NCBI GenBank assembly: GCA_900313015.1
Contig: OMPR01000007.1
Location: 1-42,348 of the forward strand
Length of the DNA stretch: 42,348 bases
From: Rhodobacteraceae bacterium EL53
GTDB taxonomy: Bacteria > Pseudomonadota > Alphaproteobacteria > Rhodobacterales > Rhodobacteraceae
Direction of reading: 5' to 3'
Shown here: positions 18,941 through 26,591 of the stretch, piece by piece
Layout: the number at the start of each line of letters is the position of its first letter
How positions within the stretch are numbered: the stretch's first letter is position 1
The notes under the pieces: generated by a model
What the model saw: only the letters and a program-made list of their open reading frames with translations
The model's database searches: none
Told to the model about the DNA's origin: nothing
Position numbers and translations under genes: made by a program

Positions 18941-19288
18941 TTAGTTACCTGTAGTTGTGGTGGTGACGGTTTCATCATCATCGCCCAACACGGCAGCCAA
19001 CAAGAGAACACCAGCACCGAGTGCTACTGCACCACCAGTACCCAGACCTGCAAGGGCGCCTGCATCGTCATCCGAACATTGAACGTAAAGCGTGTTTACG
19101 CCATTGTTGAGCTTATACTCAGCACTCACCAAAACACTTAACACTAGGTTGTTTTGTTTGGCATAGTTTTCACAAATATTTCTCTCGCGAGCATCCGACA
19201 TTGCCTGCTCATCTACTGCTGCGAAAGCAAACGATGTAGTGGATACGAGCATTGCGGCGCTTACGCATGCGGTAATTACATTTTTCAT
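18941..19288 (-). CDS. Small exported Thr-tailed protein (YjbE/GfcA-like)
   Basis: 115-residue protein with a clear Sec signal peptide, MKNVITACVSAAMLVSTTSF followed by AFA, predicted cut before AVDEQ. A mature part has two cysteines (ICENYA, VQCSDDD), then a Gly/Ala-rich hydrophobic stretch around residues 78-102, GTGGAVALGAGVLLLAAVLG, and an acidic, Thr-rich end, DDDETVTTTTTGN. The ATG at 19288 has AAAAGGGG 7 bases upstream. It is beside yjbF and yjbH, where E. coli has the small Thr-rich YjbE or GfcA, so the likeness is by composition and position, not proven homology. It has its own promoter and a strong terminator, as for a highly expressed monocistronic gene. Confidence 0.7.
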   Translation of the reverse strand: MKNVITACVSAAMLVSTTSFAFAAVDEQAMSDARERNICENYAKQNNLVLSVLVSAEYKLNNGVNTLYVQCSDDDAGALAGLGTGGAVALGAGVLLLAAVLGDDDETVTTTTTGN

Positions 19289-19319
19289 AATCAAACCCCT
19301 TTTGACTGAACTTGGTCGA

Positions 19320-19348
19320 AGAATAGCCTAAACCATACCTACTTTCAA
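19320..19348 (-). promoter_or_regulatory. Sigma-70-type promoter of the small exported-protein gene
   Basis: On the minus strand TTGAAA (19343-19348), a 17-base spacer and TATTCT (19320-19325). The predicted transcript would start near 19313, leaving about 25 bases before the ATG at 19288. It separates this gene from yjbF, which stops at 19399. Confidence 0.6.
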
Positions 19349-19398
19349 CTTTGTCTATAGAATATTAAGCTTCAAAGCAACGGGTTCAAAGAACATTC

Positions 19399-20079
19399 TT
19401 ATTCAGTTAAACGCCGAAAGTGCAAGTATCCGATAGTTGGGCCCGCCCATTGCCGTGATTGCCAGATCATACTCCCATTTGTATCGATCCAGTAGTCATT
19501 AATCACTTGTCCGCTGCTGGCAACACAATGTTGCTGCACATGACGCGTAGAGTATTTGTATTCAAGCACTTCAATGGTTTCGACACCCAGATCCACAACA
19601 TCACATTCGAGGGCAAAACGGACTTCGCGATCATCCAAAGCGCGAATCATCTGAACCATCGCACCTGGGGACGGACCCAGCCGTGAATTTGCAACTTGCA
19701 CTGTACTGGATTGAAGATCACCGCCGAAACCACGCGTGGAGATTAGCACTCCATTGCGCATAGCCAGGCTGATATTATCCGTCGTACGCCAGACATTGAC
19801 ACGCCCCGGCAAGGTATCGTTCCGTTCGGCGTTAAGTGTGACATAACCTACGACGTCACGGTTTTCGATTGTGACCTCCATAACCGTCAAATTCAAAGCT
19901 TCGATCCGAGACCGGGTCATGGGTCTAGGTTTGGCTGCAGCCCCCGCACGTTTGGCCGCAATCGACTGTTGCCCGGCCCGGAATATCTCAACCTGAAGCG
20001 GTGCAACTTCATTGCCGCCAGCACATCCCATCAGCATCAGCACGGGTACGAGTGCCCACTTCCACATCTGCCGCCTCAT
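19399..20079 (-). CDS. yjbF: YjbF/GfcB-family outer-membrane lipoprotein
   Basis: A 226-residue lipoprotein of the YjbF family, linked in E. coli to group 4 capsule and exopolysaccharide production. It starts MRRQMWKWALVPVLMLMGCA, a lipoprotein signal with the lipobox LMGC, so Cys18 or so would be lipidated. The middle contains GFGGDLQSS, typical of the family, and the C-terminal half is beta-rich with YWIDTNGSMIWQSRQWAGP. The start at 20079 overlaps the yjbH stop as ATGA; a frame from 20097 adds six residues. The order yjbH-yjbF indicates one transcript. No YjbG/GfcC is next to it. Confidence 0.85.
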   Translation of the reverse strand: MRRQMWKWALVPVLMLMGCAGGNEVAPLQVEIFRAGQQSIAAKRAGAAAKPRPMTRSRIEALNLTVMEVTIENRDVVGYVTLNAERNDTLPGRVNVWRTTDNISLAMRNGVLISTRGFGGDLQSSTVQVANSRLGPSPGAMVQMIRALDDREVRFALECDVVDLGVETIEVLEYKYSTRHVQQHCVASSGQVINDYWIDTNGSMIWQSRQWAGPTIGYLHFRRLTE

Positions 20080-22241
20080 TCCCAGAACCTCGTCCATTGA
20101 TCACTCATTGCCTTGCGATGAGCCTCGCGAACCGGTCCGTACAAACGCCCCGGTACACTCACCCGTGCGCCACCATCTCGCTGAATAGGGCGAATGACCG
20201 TTCCCAATGATTTACGACTAGGTTTTCCCAGGAACCAACGCAGCGGCATGGAAAAGCGGATCCCTTTATCAAAGGAGCCTTCGCCAAAATCCTCGGCGGA
20301 CACATTGGTCAGAGTAAAGAAACCGCCAACCGACCATCCATTATTAAAGACCCGGTCCAATGAGAAGGTCGCCCCATAATCACCAGCCAGATAACGCCCC
20401 ACATCCAACTGCGCAGCAAAGCCATTGTTCATATCCAGATAGGCCGAGGCATGTCCGGTAAAGACCTTGTAATCTTGGAACCCCAGACGTTGGTCATAGT
20501 CCCGTTTGATCGCATAGTTTGCTTCAACCCCCAGCGCCACCCGACTGCTGACGGGCTTCCACAGCACCTCGGTAGACAGGCCCCCATAGCCATATTCAAA
20601 ATAACCCGCTGTCGCTCGGGCATAGAGATCCTTACCCGGTCGCCAATAGCGTGCAAGATAGAGCTGGTTCAAAGTTGTACTATACTGCGCATAAAGCGCC
20701 TGATCTGTTCGCACAGGCGGTAAATTTGAGGACGCCACTCGCCCATCTTCCAAGTTGCCCGCAATGCGTTGGCGCATCTTGCCCGAGACCACCCAACCTG
20801 GTGCTGGCTGATAGGTTCCCCCCACCTCGACACCAACATCAATCCGGAAAGGTTGAACCGGATCAAAATAACCTGGCGTGAAATAAGGCGCCACCGACCA
20901 GCTGAAATCGGGATAAAGATCCTTACCTTTCACTGCGTTCGCTGACAGGGGTTTAGCATCTTCAAAACCAACCAATGCCAACATCGCCTGGCTGCTGTTG
21001 GGCCCGTATTCCAGCACTTCAAGATCTGACCGACGGATCACAACCGCTGACAAGGGCAACCCCCGGCTCACTGGCACCAGCCGGAAAGTCTCGATCGAGG
21101 CCGGCAAAATCCGTGCCATCCAGCGCGCAGCGCGCCCAATGGCAACGGCATTTGAACGGTACCGCCGATTGCGGAATTGCAGTTCGGCAGTGTGGGCACT
21201 GACATCCAAAGCTTCTAAGATCAGACCATCATTTTCCAACACCGGAGCCAACGAGTCACGCAGGGTCGCCGGGGCGCCCGCACTCTCCGTCCAGGTCGTT
21301 TGCCAAGCTTCCGGGTTGCTGCTGCGATCCGGGCGCACCTGCACCGGATAGGGGGCGGGTGTGATTGGATTCCCCTGTGGGAAATAGGGGCTTAACTGAA
21401 TCTGAGCGCTGAAACCAAGTTCAGAGCCATATAGATAGTATGCCCCGAGCCGTGTGCGCGGGGTGGCTTGATATTCGACACCAAAGTTGAACGATGACTT
21501 GCGCACAAAAACCGAAGTATCCTGCGTCTCGGGCACATAGGCATCCGAGGAATATTCCATTTTGAAGCCGAGCCGGTCAGTCGCCTGCCACTCGACCCCG
21601 CCAAAGGGCGCAAACGGACCTCGGAACCACTGATCATACGATATCTGGCCCCCGGTATTGCCGGAGTTGAAGCTTGGGCGGGTGCCAAAGCTACCAATGC
21701 TGCCATGAGACCCTAACCGGCCCCAACCGATACCTGCTGAAATCTTCAACTTGCCGGGCAGGCGAGCGTTCCACACCGCCGGGGTCTCAAAGGTTTTCGT
21801 CGCCACGAAATATTCCGAAGCATAAATGCCGGTGCCCGCGAAATCCTGCAGGCCTAGAACGATGCTGGGGAAGCGCCGCGTTTCCTTAAACAGACGGAAA
21901 CGCACATCAAAACCCCGGTCGTAATAGGTGGGGAAACCGCGCAGGTTCCAGTTCTGGATCCCATTATAGCGAAAGCTGGCAGACATCCATTCTGTTGGCT
22001 GGAACGACAGCGTCACACGGGTCTGACCGCCAAAGTAAGAGAGGGCCGAGCTGAACTGACCTTCTGGCATCATTTCGCCCGTGGGCATATCGACCAGACC
22101 TGGCGAGCCATAGAAGTTTAGAGAGGGAGGCGGAAGCGGCTTGTACTGAGGTTCTTGTGTCTCCGACAAGATCGCACTCTGGGCATGTACAGTTCCAACA
22201 CCAAGCGTAAGGAACCCGGCCAATACTGCGACTAACCGCAT
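20076..22241 (-). CDS. yjbH: YjbH/GfcD-family outer-membrane beta-barrel protein
   Basis: A 721-residue outer-membrane protein of the YjbH family, thought to help move or anchor exopolysaccharide at the outer membrane. It has a signal peptide, MRLVAVLAGFLTLGVGTVHA, and then NFYGSPGLVDMPTG, the conserved family opening. The C-terminus has LRWFLGKPSRKSLGTVIRP followed by RDGGARVSVPGRLY, a family hallmark. Alternating beta-strand-like segments fill the rest. The ATG at 22241 fits the signal peptide and has AGGA 6 bases upstream; the longer frame to 22286 would bury the signal. It is the first gene of the pair with yjbF. Confidence 0.88.
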   Translation of the reverse strand: MRLVAVLAGFLTLGVGTVHAQSAILSETQEPQYKPLPPPSLNFYGSPGLVDMPTGEMMPEGQFSSALSYFGGQTRVTLSFQPTEWMSASFRYNGIQNWNLRGFPTYYDRGFDVRFRLFKETRRFPSIVLGLQDFAGTGIYASEYFVATKTFETPAVWNARLPGKLKISAGIGWGRLGSHGSIGSFGTRPSFNSGNTGGQISYDQWFRGPFAPFGGVEWQATDRLGFKMEYSSDAYVPETQDTSVFVRKSSFNFGVEYQATPRTRLGAYYLYGSELGFSAQIQLSPYFPQGNPITPAPYPVQVRPDRSSNPEAWQTTWTESAGAPATLRDSLAPVLENDGLILEALDVSAHTAELQFRNRRYRSNAVAIGRAARWMARILPASIETFRLVPVSRGLPLSAVVIRRSDLEVLEYGPNSSQAMLALVGFEDAKPLSANAVKGKDLYPDFSWSVAPYFTPGYFDPVQPFRIDVGVEVGGTYQPAPGWVVSGKMRQRIAGNLEDGRVASSNLPPVRTDQALYAQYSTTLNQLYLARYWRPGKDLYARATAGYFEYGYGGLSTEVLWKPVSSRVALGVEANYAIKRDYDQRLGFQDYKVFTGHASAYLDMNNGFAAQLDVGRYLAGDYGATFSLDRVFNNGWSVGGFFTLTNVSAEDFGEGSFDKGIRFSMPLRWFLGKPSRKSLGTVIRPIQRDGGARVSVPGRLYGPVREAHRKAMSDQWTRFWE

Positions 22242-22405
22242 CTTAAATCCTGTCTTTTGTCTGTGGGTGCCCAATTGTACCCGCATTCACGTCAAAACAA
22301 TGAGGTCGTTAGACCACACTACGCTGAACCAGATCAATGCAGACAGCTTACATTTCCTCGGCTGTGGCGCAAACACTGCAATCACATTGACCCGGTCTGA
22401 CGCGG

Positions 22406-24280
22406 TTAGGAACTCTTGCGTTCCGCGTCCCAATCTTCACAACCTTCGACCCAACGCCGGATCACTGCGCGGGCTGCAGATACGTCTCCCGCAGCCAGCG
22501 CCTGACGCAATCCACGCAAGATCGACGCGATCTCGATTTCGGACAACCGCGCCTCGCGAGCATAAAAGATCTTTTGATGGGGGGTTGGAAGCAGGTCATC
22601 GCTCAGGGTCAGTTCTTCTTCCATTTTCTCACCGGGACGCAGGCCGATAAACTGGATCTCGATATCGCCATCGGGATTTTCTTCATCCCGCACGGTATAG
22701 CCGGCACTGGCAATCACCTGCCGAGCCAACTGCAGGATCGACATCAACGCGCCCATCTCCAGCACGAAAACTTCATTCCCCTTAGCTTCGTACCCGGCCT
22801 TCAACACCAGTTGTACCGCCTCAGAAATGGTCATGAAATATCGTTTGACCTCAGGATCGGTGACCGTCACCGGCCCACCGCGGCTAATCTGTTCTTGGAA
22901 TAACGGCACCACGGATCCCGATGAACCCAGAACATTGCCAAACCGCACTATGGCGAAAATCGTGCCTTGGCGGTTGCTGGCCAGATCCTGAAGCATGAAT
23001 TCGGCCAAACGCTTGGATGCGCCCATCACGTTGGTTGGCCGGACCGCCTTGTCCGATGAAATCAGAATAAAGCGTTCAACCCCGGCATTCGCCGATTCAA
23101 CCGCCAGCGTGCGGGTGCCAAGAACATTGTTCGCCAAGCCGGTCAGCGGATTGGCCTCGACCAACGGTACGTGCTTATAGGCTGCCGCATGTAGGACCAC
23201 CTGTACCTTCTCTTCTTCAAGAACCTGACGCACCCGGCGCGGGTCAGTGATCGACCCCAACACCGGTACCAGAGTGGTCCCTTGCTCTTCGGCCAACGCT
23301 TCCAGTTCCAACATCATGTTGTACAGAGCCAGTTCGCTCAGCTCGAACAGCACCAATCTCGTTGGACCACAGGCGAGAACCTGACGACAGAGTTCCGCTC
23401 CGATCGTGCCGCCCGCCCCTGAGATCAACACCGTCCGCCCACTATAACAATCACTGGCTTCCGCCAGTTCGACATTGCGCACAGGACGTCCCAAGAAATT
23501 TTTTGATGGCACCGGCGTCAGCTTGTCCACCAAGGCTTCTTCGCCGATCAACTGCGCAAACGACGGCAAAGCCTGCACCTCCAACCCCATATTCTGGAGG
23601 CGGCGAATAATCTTGACCTGTTTTGGCCTGCTCTGCGAAGGCATCGCCAGCAGCACCCGACGCACCTTGCGGTTCTCAACCAGTTCGGCAATCCGCGCGG
23701 GGGGATAGACCGGCACACCTGCCAATATAACACCCTGCAGCGAGGGGTTATCATCGACAAAGGCCACCGGGTCGATCTGTTCGTGCGATTTCAACGCCTG
23801 CACCAACTGTACCCCTGTGGCCCCAGCCCCATAAACCAACACGCGGCGGAGCGGCTGCGCCCGACGGTACAAGCCCACCACGATCTGATAAAGCAGCGCA
23901 CGGCTTGCGACCTGAAACAGGAAATAACAGATCCCAAAGATAACATAAGTGCCGCCCGGCAGCGACGAACCACTAACCCAAGCCAATCCACCGGCCGCCA
24001 CCGCCATCAAACTACTGTACACCCCGGTCAGAGCGATGGCCCGATATTCATATGCGTTCAGTTGTATCCACGGCAAACCAAGCCACAGCGACACCGCTGC
24101 ACCAATTACCAACAGATAGGGAAGAACCGGCGCGGTCGCCAACAAGGTGTCAAAGGCCGGCCCCGGCAAAGACTGTACGGCATACGTAAACAGCAACGCT
24201 ACCGGGAGCAGCGATAAATCGGTGGTCAGAAAAATACACACTTTTTGTCGACGAGACAGAATGCGTAAAAATTGGAACAT
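22406..24280 (-). CDS. Membrane-bound nucleotide-sugar 4,6-dehydratase (WbpM/CapD type)
   Basis: A 624-residue polysaccharide biosynthesis protein. About four hydrophobic segments lie in residues 15-135; next is a CoA-binding-like Rossmann region starting RRVLVYGAGATGVQLVQAL (about 145-270), then the dehydratase domain starting VLISGAGGTIGAELCRQVL (from about 285). The catalytic motif reads SSDKAV then NVMGASKR, with Met where small relatives have Tyr, as in the WbpM/PglF group. The likely reaction is UDP-GlcNAc to UDP-4-keto-6-deoxy-GlcNAc, feeding QuiNAc-, FucNAc- or bacillosamine-type sugars. It is downstream of glmM and has a candidate promoter. The family is sure; the exact product is not. 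Confidence 0.9.
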   Translation of the reverse strand: MFQFLRILSRRQKVCIFLTTDLSLLPVALLFTYAVQSLPGPAFDTLLATAPVLPYLLVIGAAVSLWLGLPWIQLNAYEYRAIALTGVYSSLMAVAAGGLAWVSGSSLPGGTYVIFGICYFLFQVASRALLYQIVVGLYRRAQPLRRVLVYGAGATGVQLVQALKSHEQIDPVAFVDDNPSLQGVILAGVPVYPPARIAELVENRKVRRVLLAMPSQSRPKQVKIIRRLQNMGLEVQALPSFAQLIGEEALVDKLTPVPSKNFLGRPVRNVELAEASDCYSGRTVLISGAGGTIGAELCRQVLACGPTRLVLFELSELALYNMMLELEALAEEQGTTLVPVLGSITDPRRVRQVLEEEKVQVVLHAAAYKHVPLVEANPLTGLANNVLGTRTLAVESANAGVERFILISSDKAVRPTNVMGASKRLAEFMLQDLASNRQGTIFAIVRFGNVLGSSGSVVPLFQEQISRGGPVTVTDPEVKRYFMTISEAVQLVLKAGYEAKGNEVFVLEMGALMSILQLARQVIASAGYTVRDEENPDGDIEIQFIGLRPGEKMEEELTLSDDLLPTPHQKIFYAREARLSEIEIASILRGLRQALAAGDVSAARAVIRRWVEGCEDWDAERKSS

Positions 24281-24312
24281 CTTAGGTATCGTTCCCAGTA
24301 AAGAGGTTATAC

Positions 24313-24340
24313 TCTATACGCGAAAAAATAGAGGCATCAA
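24313..24340 (-). promoter_or_regulatory. Possible promoter of the 4,6-dehydratase gene
   Basis: On the minus strand TTGATG (24335-24340), a 16-base spacer and TATAGA (24313-24318), about 33 bases upstream of the ATG at 24280. Picked by eye. Confidence 0.4.
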
Positions 24341-24424
24341 CCCTTTAGAAAAAGGGGCCCTCTGAACGGTACCAAGATGAGAAACGCAGTTGGGGTCTGC
24401 CCCGACCACGTGAAGCCCCACGCG

Positions 24425-24435
24425 CCCCCCCCCCC
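24425..24435. repeat. C11 homopolymer between glmM and the dehydratase gene
   Basis: Eleven consecutive C, 30 bases past the glmM stop on the glmM-distal side. It is intergenic, so slippage would change spacing or RNA structure, not a reading frame. It may also be a site of sequencing error. Confidence 0.9.
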
Positions 24436-24465
24436 AAGAGGAGACCGCATAAGGTCATAGATCGT

Positions 24466-25836
24466 TTAGCCGATAGCCGACAAGGGCTGTGGTTTGAAGG
24501 TCACGGCTTCGATCTCGGTGACGATTTGCTGAATGACCCCGGTCAACAGCCCTTCGTCCTCGCTCTCGCCCATCACCCGGATCAACGGTTCAGTGCCCGA
24601 TTTCCGGATCAACAACCGACCCTTGTCTTTAAGACGCGCATTCCCATCAGCAATGACGGCTTGTACTGCAGGCATTTCCAGCGGCGCTGTCCCCCGGGTG
24701 ATGTTAATGCTCTTGAGCAACTGCGGCACCGGCTCGAACTGATTACACAGCTCGCTCGCCTTACGGCCGCTTTCACGCAGCTGCGCCAGAAACTGCAATC
24801 CCGCAACCAGCCCGTCACCGGTGGTAGAATAATCCGTCATCACGATGTGACCAGATTGCTCACCGCCCATGTTATAACCTCCTGCCCGCATGGCCTGAAC
24901 CACGTAGCGATCTCCTACGGGGGTCCGCTGAAGCCCGACGCCGTGACGGTTGAGGTGGCGTTCCAACCCGAGGTTGGACATTACCGTAGCCACCAGCATG
25001 TTATTATTCAGCCGACCTTGGCGGGCCCAATCTGTCGCCAGCAGCGCCATGATCTGATCGCCATCTGCAACGGCACCGGTTTCGTCAATGATCGAAATGC
25101 GATCCGCGTCACCGTCCAAACAAATCCCGACGTCAGCCTTGTTTTCCAAAACTGCAATCGCTGCGCGATCAGGTGCGGTCGAACCACAGCCATCGTTAAT
25201 GTTGTATCCGTTTGGATTAACCCCAATCGGGATCACTTCAGCACCCAGCTCCCAAAGCACCTGAGGCGCGGCTTTGTATGCAGCCCCATTGGCGCAATCC
25301 AGAACCACTTTCAGCCCGTTTAAGCGAACCCGATCTGCCAGAGTGGTTTTGACATATTCAACATAGCGGCTGGCTGCGTCGCTCAGCTGTGTCACCCGGC
25401 CAATATCTACCGCATCGACCGGTTCTATCTCAGTATCCATCAAATTTTCGATCGCGGCTTCAGCGCCATCACTTAATTTGTATCCATCTGGGCCAAAAAA
25501 CTTAATCCCATTATCATAATGCGGGTTATGCGAGGCAGAAATCATCACCCCAATATCAGCGCGCATTGAATGGGTAAGTCTGCCGACCGCAGGCGTCGGC
25601 ATCGGGCCGAGCGCGAACACATCCATTCCTGCTGAGGTAAATCCAGCAGTCAGTGCGTTCTCCAACATGTAGCAAGACCGGCGCGTGTCTTTCCCAATAA
25701 CAACACGGTGGCGTTTTTGATCCTGGCCGAAATAGCGGCCAACTGCAGTTGCAAGTTGAACAATATTGCTGGCAGTCATCGGGTGAACATTAGCTCGCCC
25801 TCGTACGCCATCTGTCCCAAAAATTTTTCGGGTCAT
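24466..25836 (-). CDS. glmM: Phosphoglucosamine mutase
   Basis: Interconverts glucosamine-6-phosphate and glucosamine-1-phosphate on the way to UDP-GlcNAc. It is 456 residues, near the usual 445-450. It has [13 protein letters not shown] at the N-terminus, the active phosphoserine loop [20 protein letters not shown] (about residue 100), metal-binding DGDADR (about 245), GEQSGHIV and the C-terminal phosphate loop [20 protein letters not shown] lies 9 bases before the ATG. In many alphaproteobacteria glmM is next to ftsH/folP; its place here inside a glycan locus suggests a dedicated or second copy supplying UDP-GlcNAc. A phosphomannomutase is unlikely given FGTDGVRG. Confidence 0.93.
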   Translation of the reverse strand: MTRKIFGTDGVRGRANVHPMTASNIVQLATAVGRYFGQDQKRHRVVIGKDTRRSCYMLENALTAGFTSAGMDVFALGPMPTPAVGRLTHSMRADIGVMISASHNPHYDNGIKFFGPDGYKLSDGAEAAIENLMDTEIEPVDAVDIGRVTQLSDAASRYVEYVKTTLADRVRLNGLKVVLDCANGAAYKAAPQVLWELGAEVIPIGVNPNGYNINDGCGSTAPDRAAIAVLENKADVGICLDGDADRISIIDETGAVADGDQIMALLATDWARQGRLNNNMLVATVMSNLGLERHLNRHGVGLQRTPVGDRYVVQAMRAGGYNMGGEQSGHIVMTDYSTTGDGLVAGLQFLAQLRESGRKASELCNQFEPVPQLLKSINITRGTAPLEMPAVQAVIADGNARLKDKGRLLIRKSGTEPLIRVMGESEDEGLLTGVIQQIVTEIEAVTFKPQPLSAIG

Positions 25837-25931
25837 TTTAAAAATCCTTTTCTACAAGCCTTAAGAAAAAGCCTGCCTCAATAGATGGAGTATTAAAGCT
25901 CCCACACCCCTGTCGTAATGCCACTTCGTAT

Positions 25932-26585
25932 TTATTCGCGAACTAGCATCACATCATTGTACATCATTGACTGCAAAGCAAGATAGCGGAATTTCCACGG
26001 CTGGGCGAGACATAGCTCATGCACCGCCTTGGCCACCCCGCAATGGTACATGCTAACCGCCGACCAAACGGTGTAATCATTGAAAACCAGCACCCCTTCC
26101 GGTTTGATCTTAGGCAGTGCCGCTTCGATATCCTTGACCACACCTTCGTAGCGATGGTCCCCATCCACATAAACCACATCAAAGTAGGAATCGGGCATCT
26201 TGCGCATGTTGGTCGAACTGTCCCCTATATGCGTTTTGACCCGGCCCTCATTCGAAGCCAGCTCGGCTTGAATCCGAGGATTCACAAGCCGTGAAATGTC
26301 GATATCAAACAAATGCAATTGGCTGGGTTTGCAACGTTCCAACAACTCAAGTGAGAAATCTCCGCGATCCACACCAATCTCTCCGATCACCCCACCAGGG
26401 GCAATTTTATCAAGCAATGCAAGCCGGTTAGGTAGGATTTCAGCCCCTTCCAACTTGGCAGCAGGCAATTCGCTAGCGCGTTGGTGGTATTGCCCTTTTT
26501 CCTGGGTGAATTGGCGCAAAGCGGCCGCAAATTCACGCCGTTTCTGCTCAACCTGTTCATAGGTGATCTGTGAATTTTCGACCAT
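25932..26585 (-). CDS. Class I SAM-dependent methyltransferase
   Basis: A 217-residue protein with a Rossmann methyltransferase fold: the SAM-binding GEIGVDRGDFSLELLE begins near residue 67, then HLFDIDISR and VVYVDGDHRYEGVVKDIE, whose DGDH is typical of the Methyltransf_24 group. The N-terminal 45 residues are charged and probably helical. It starts 6 bases after the stop of the large glycosyltransferase, with GAGG just before the ATG, so it is in that operon. It probably O-methylates a sugar of the polymer; the substrate cannot be read from sequence. Confidence 0.85.
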   Translation of the reverse strand: MVENSQITYEQVEQKRREFAAALRQFTQEKGQYHQRASELPAAKLEGAEILPNRLALLDKIAPGGVIGEIGVDRGDFSLELLERCKPSQLHLFDIDISRLVNPRIQAELASNEGRVKTHIGDSSTNMRKMPDSYFDVVYVDGDHRYEGVVKDIEAALPKIKPEGVLVFNDYTVWSAVSMYHCGVAKAVHELCLAQPWKFRYLALQSMMYNDVMLVRE

Positions 26586-26591
26586 CTGCCC

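Noticed and set aside
24526-25323. A 265-codon plus-strand frame across glmM
   Set aside because: Antisense to a complete glmM with phosphoserine and metal loops; no ribosome binding site or domain.
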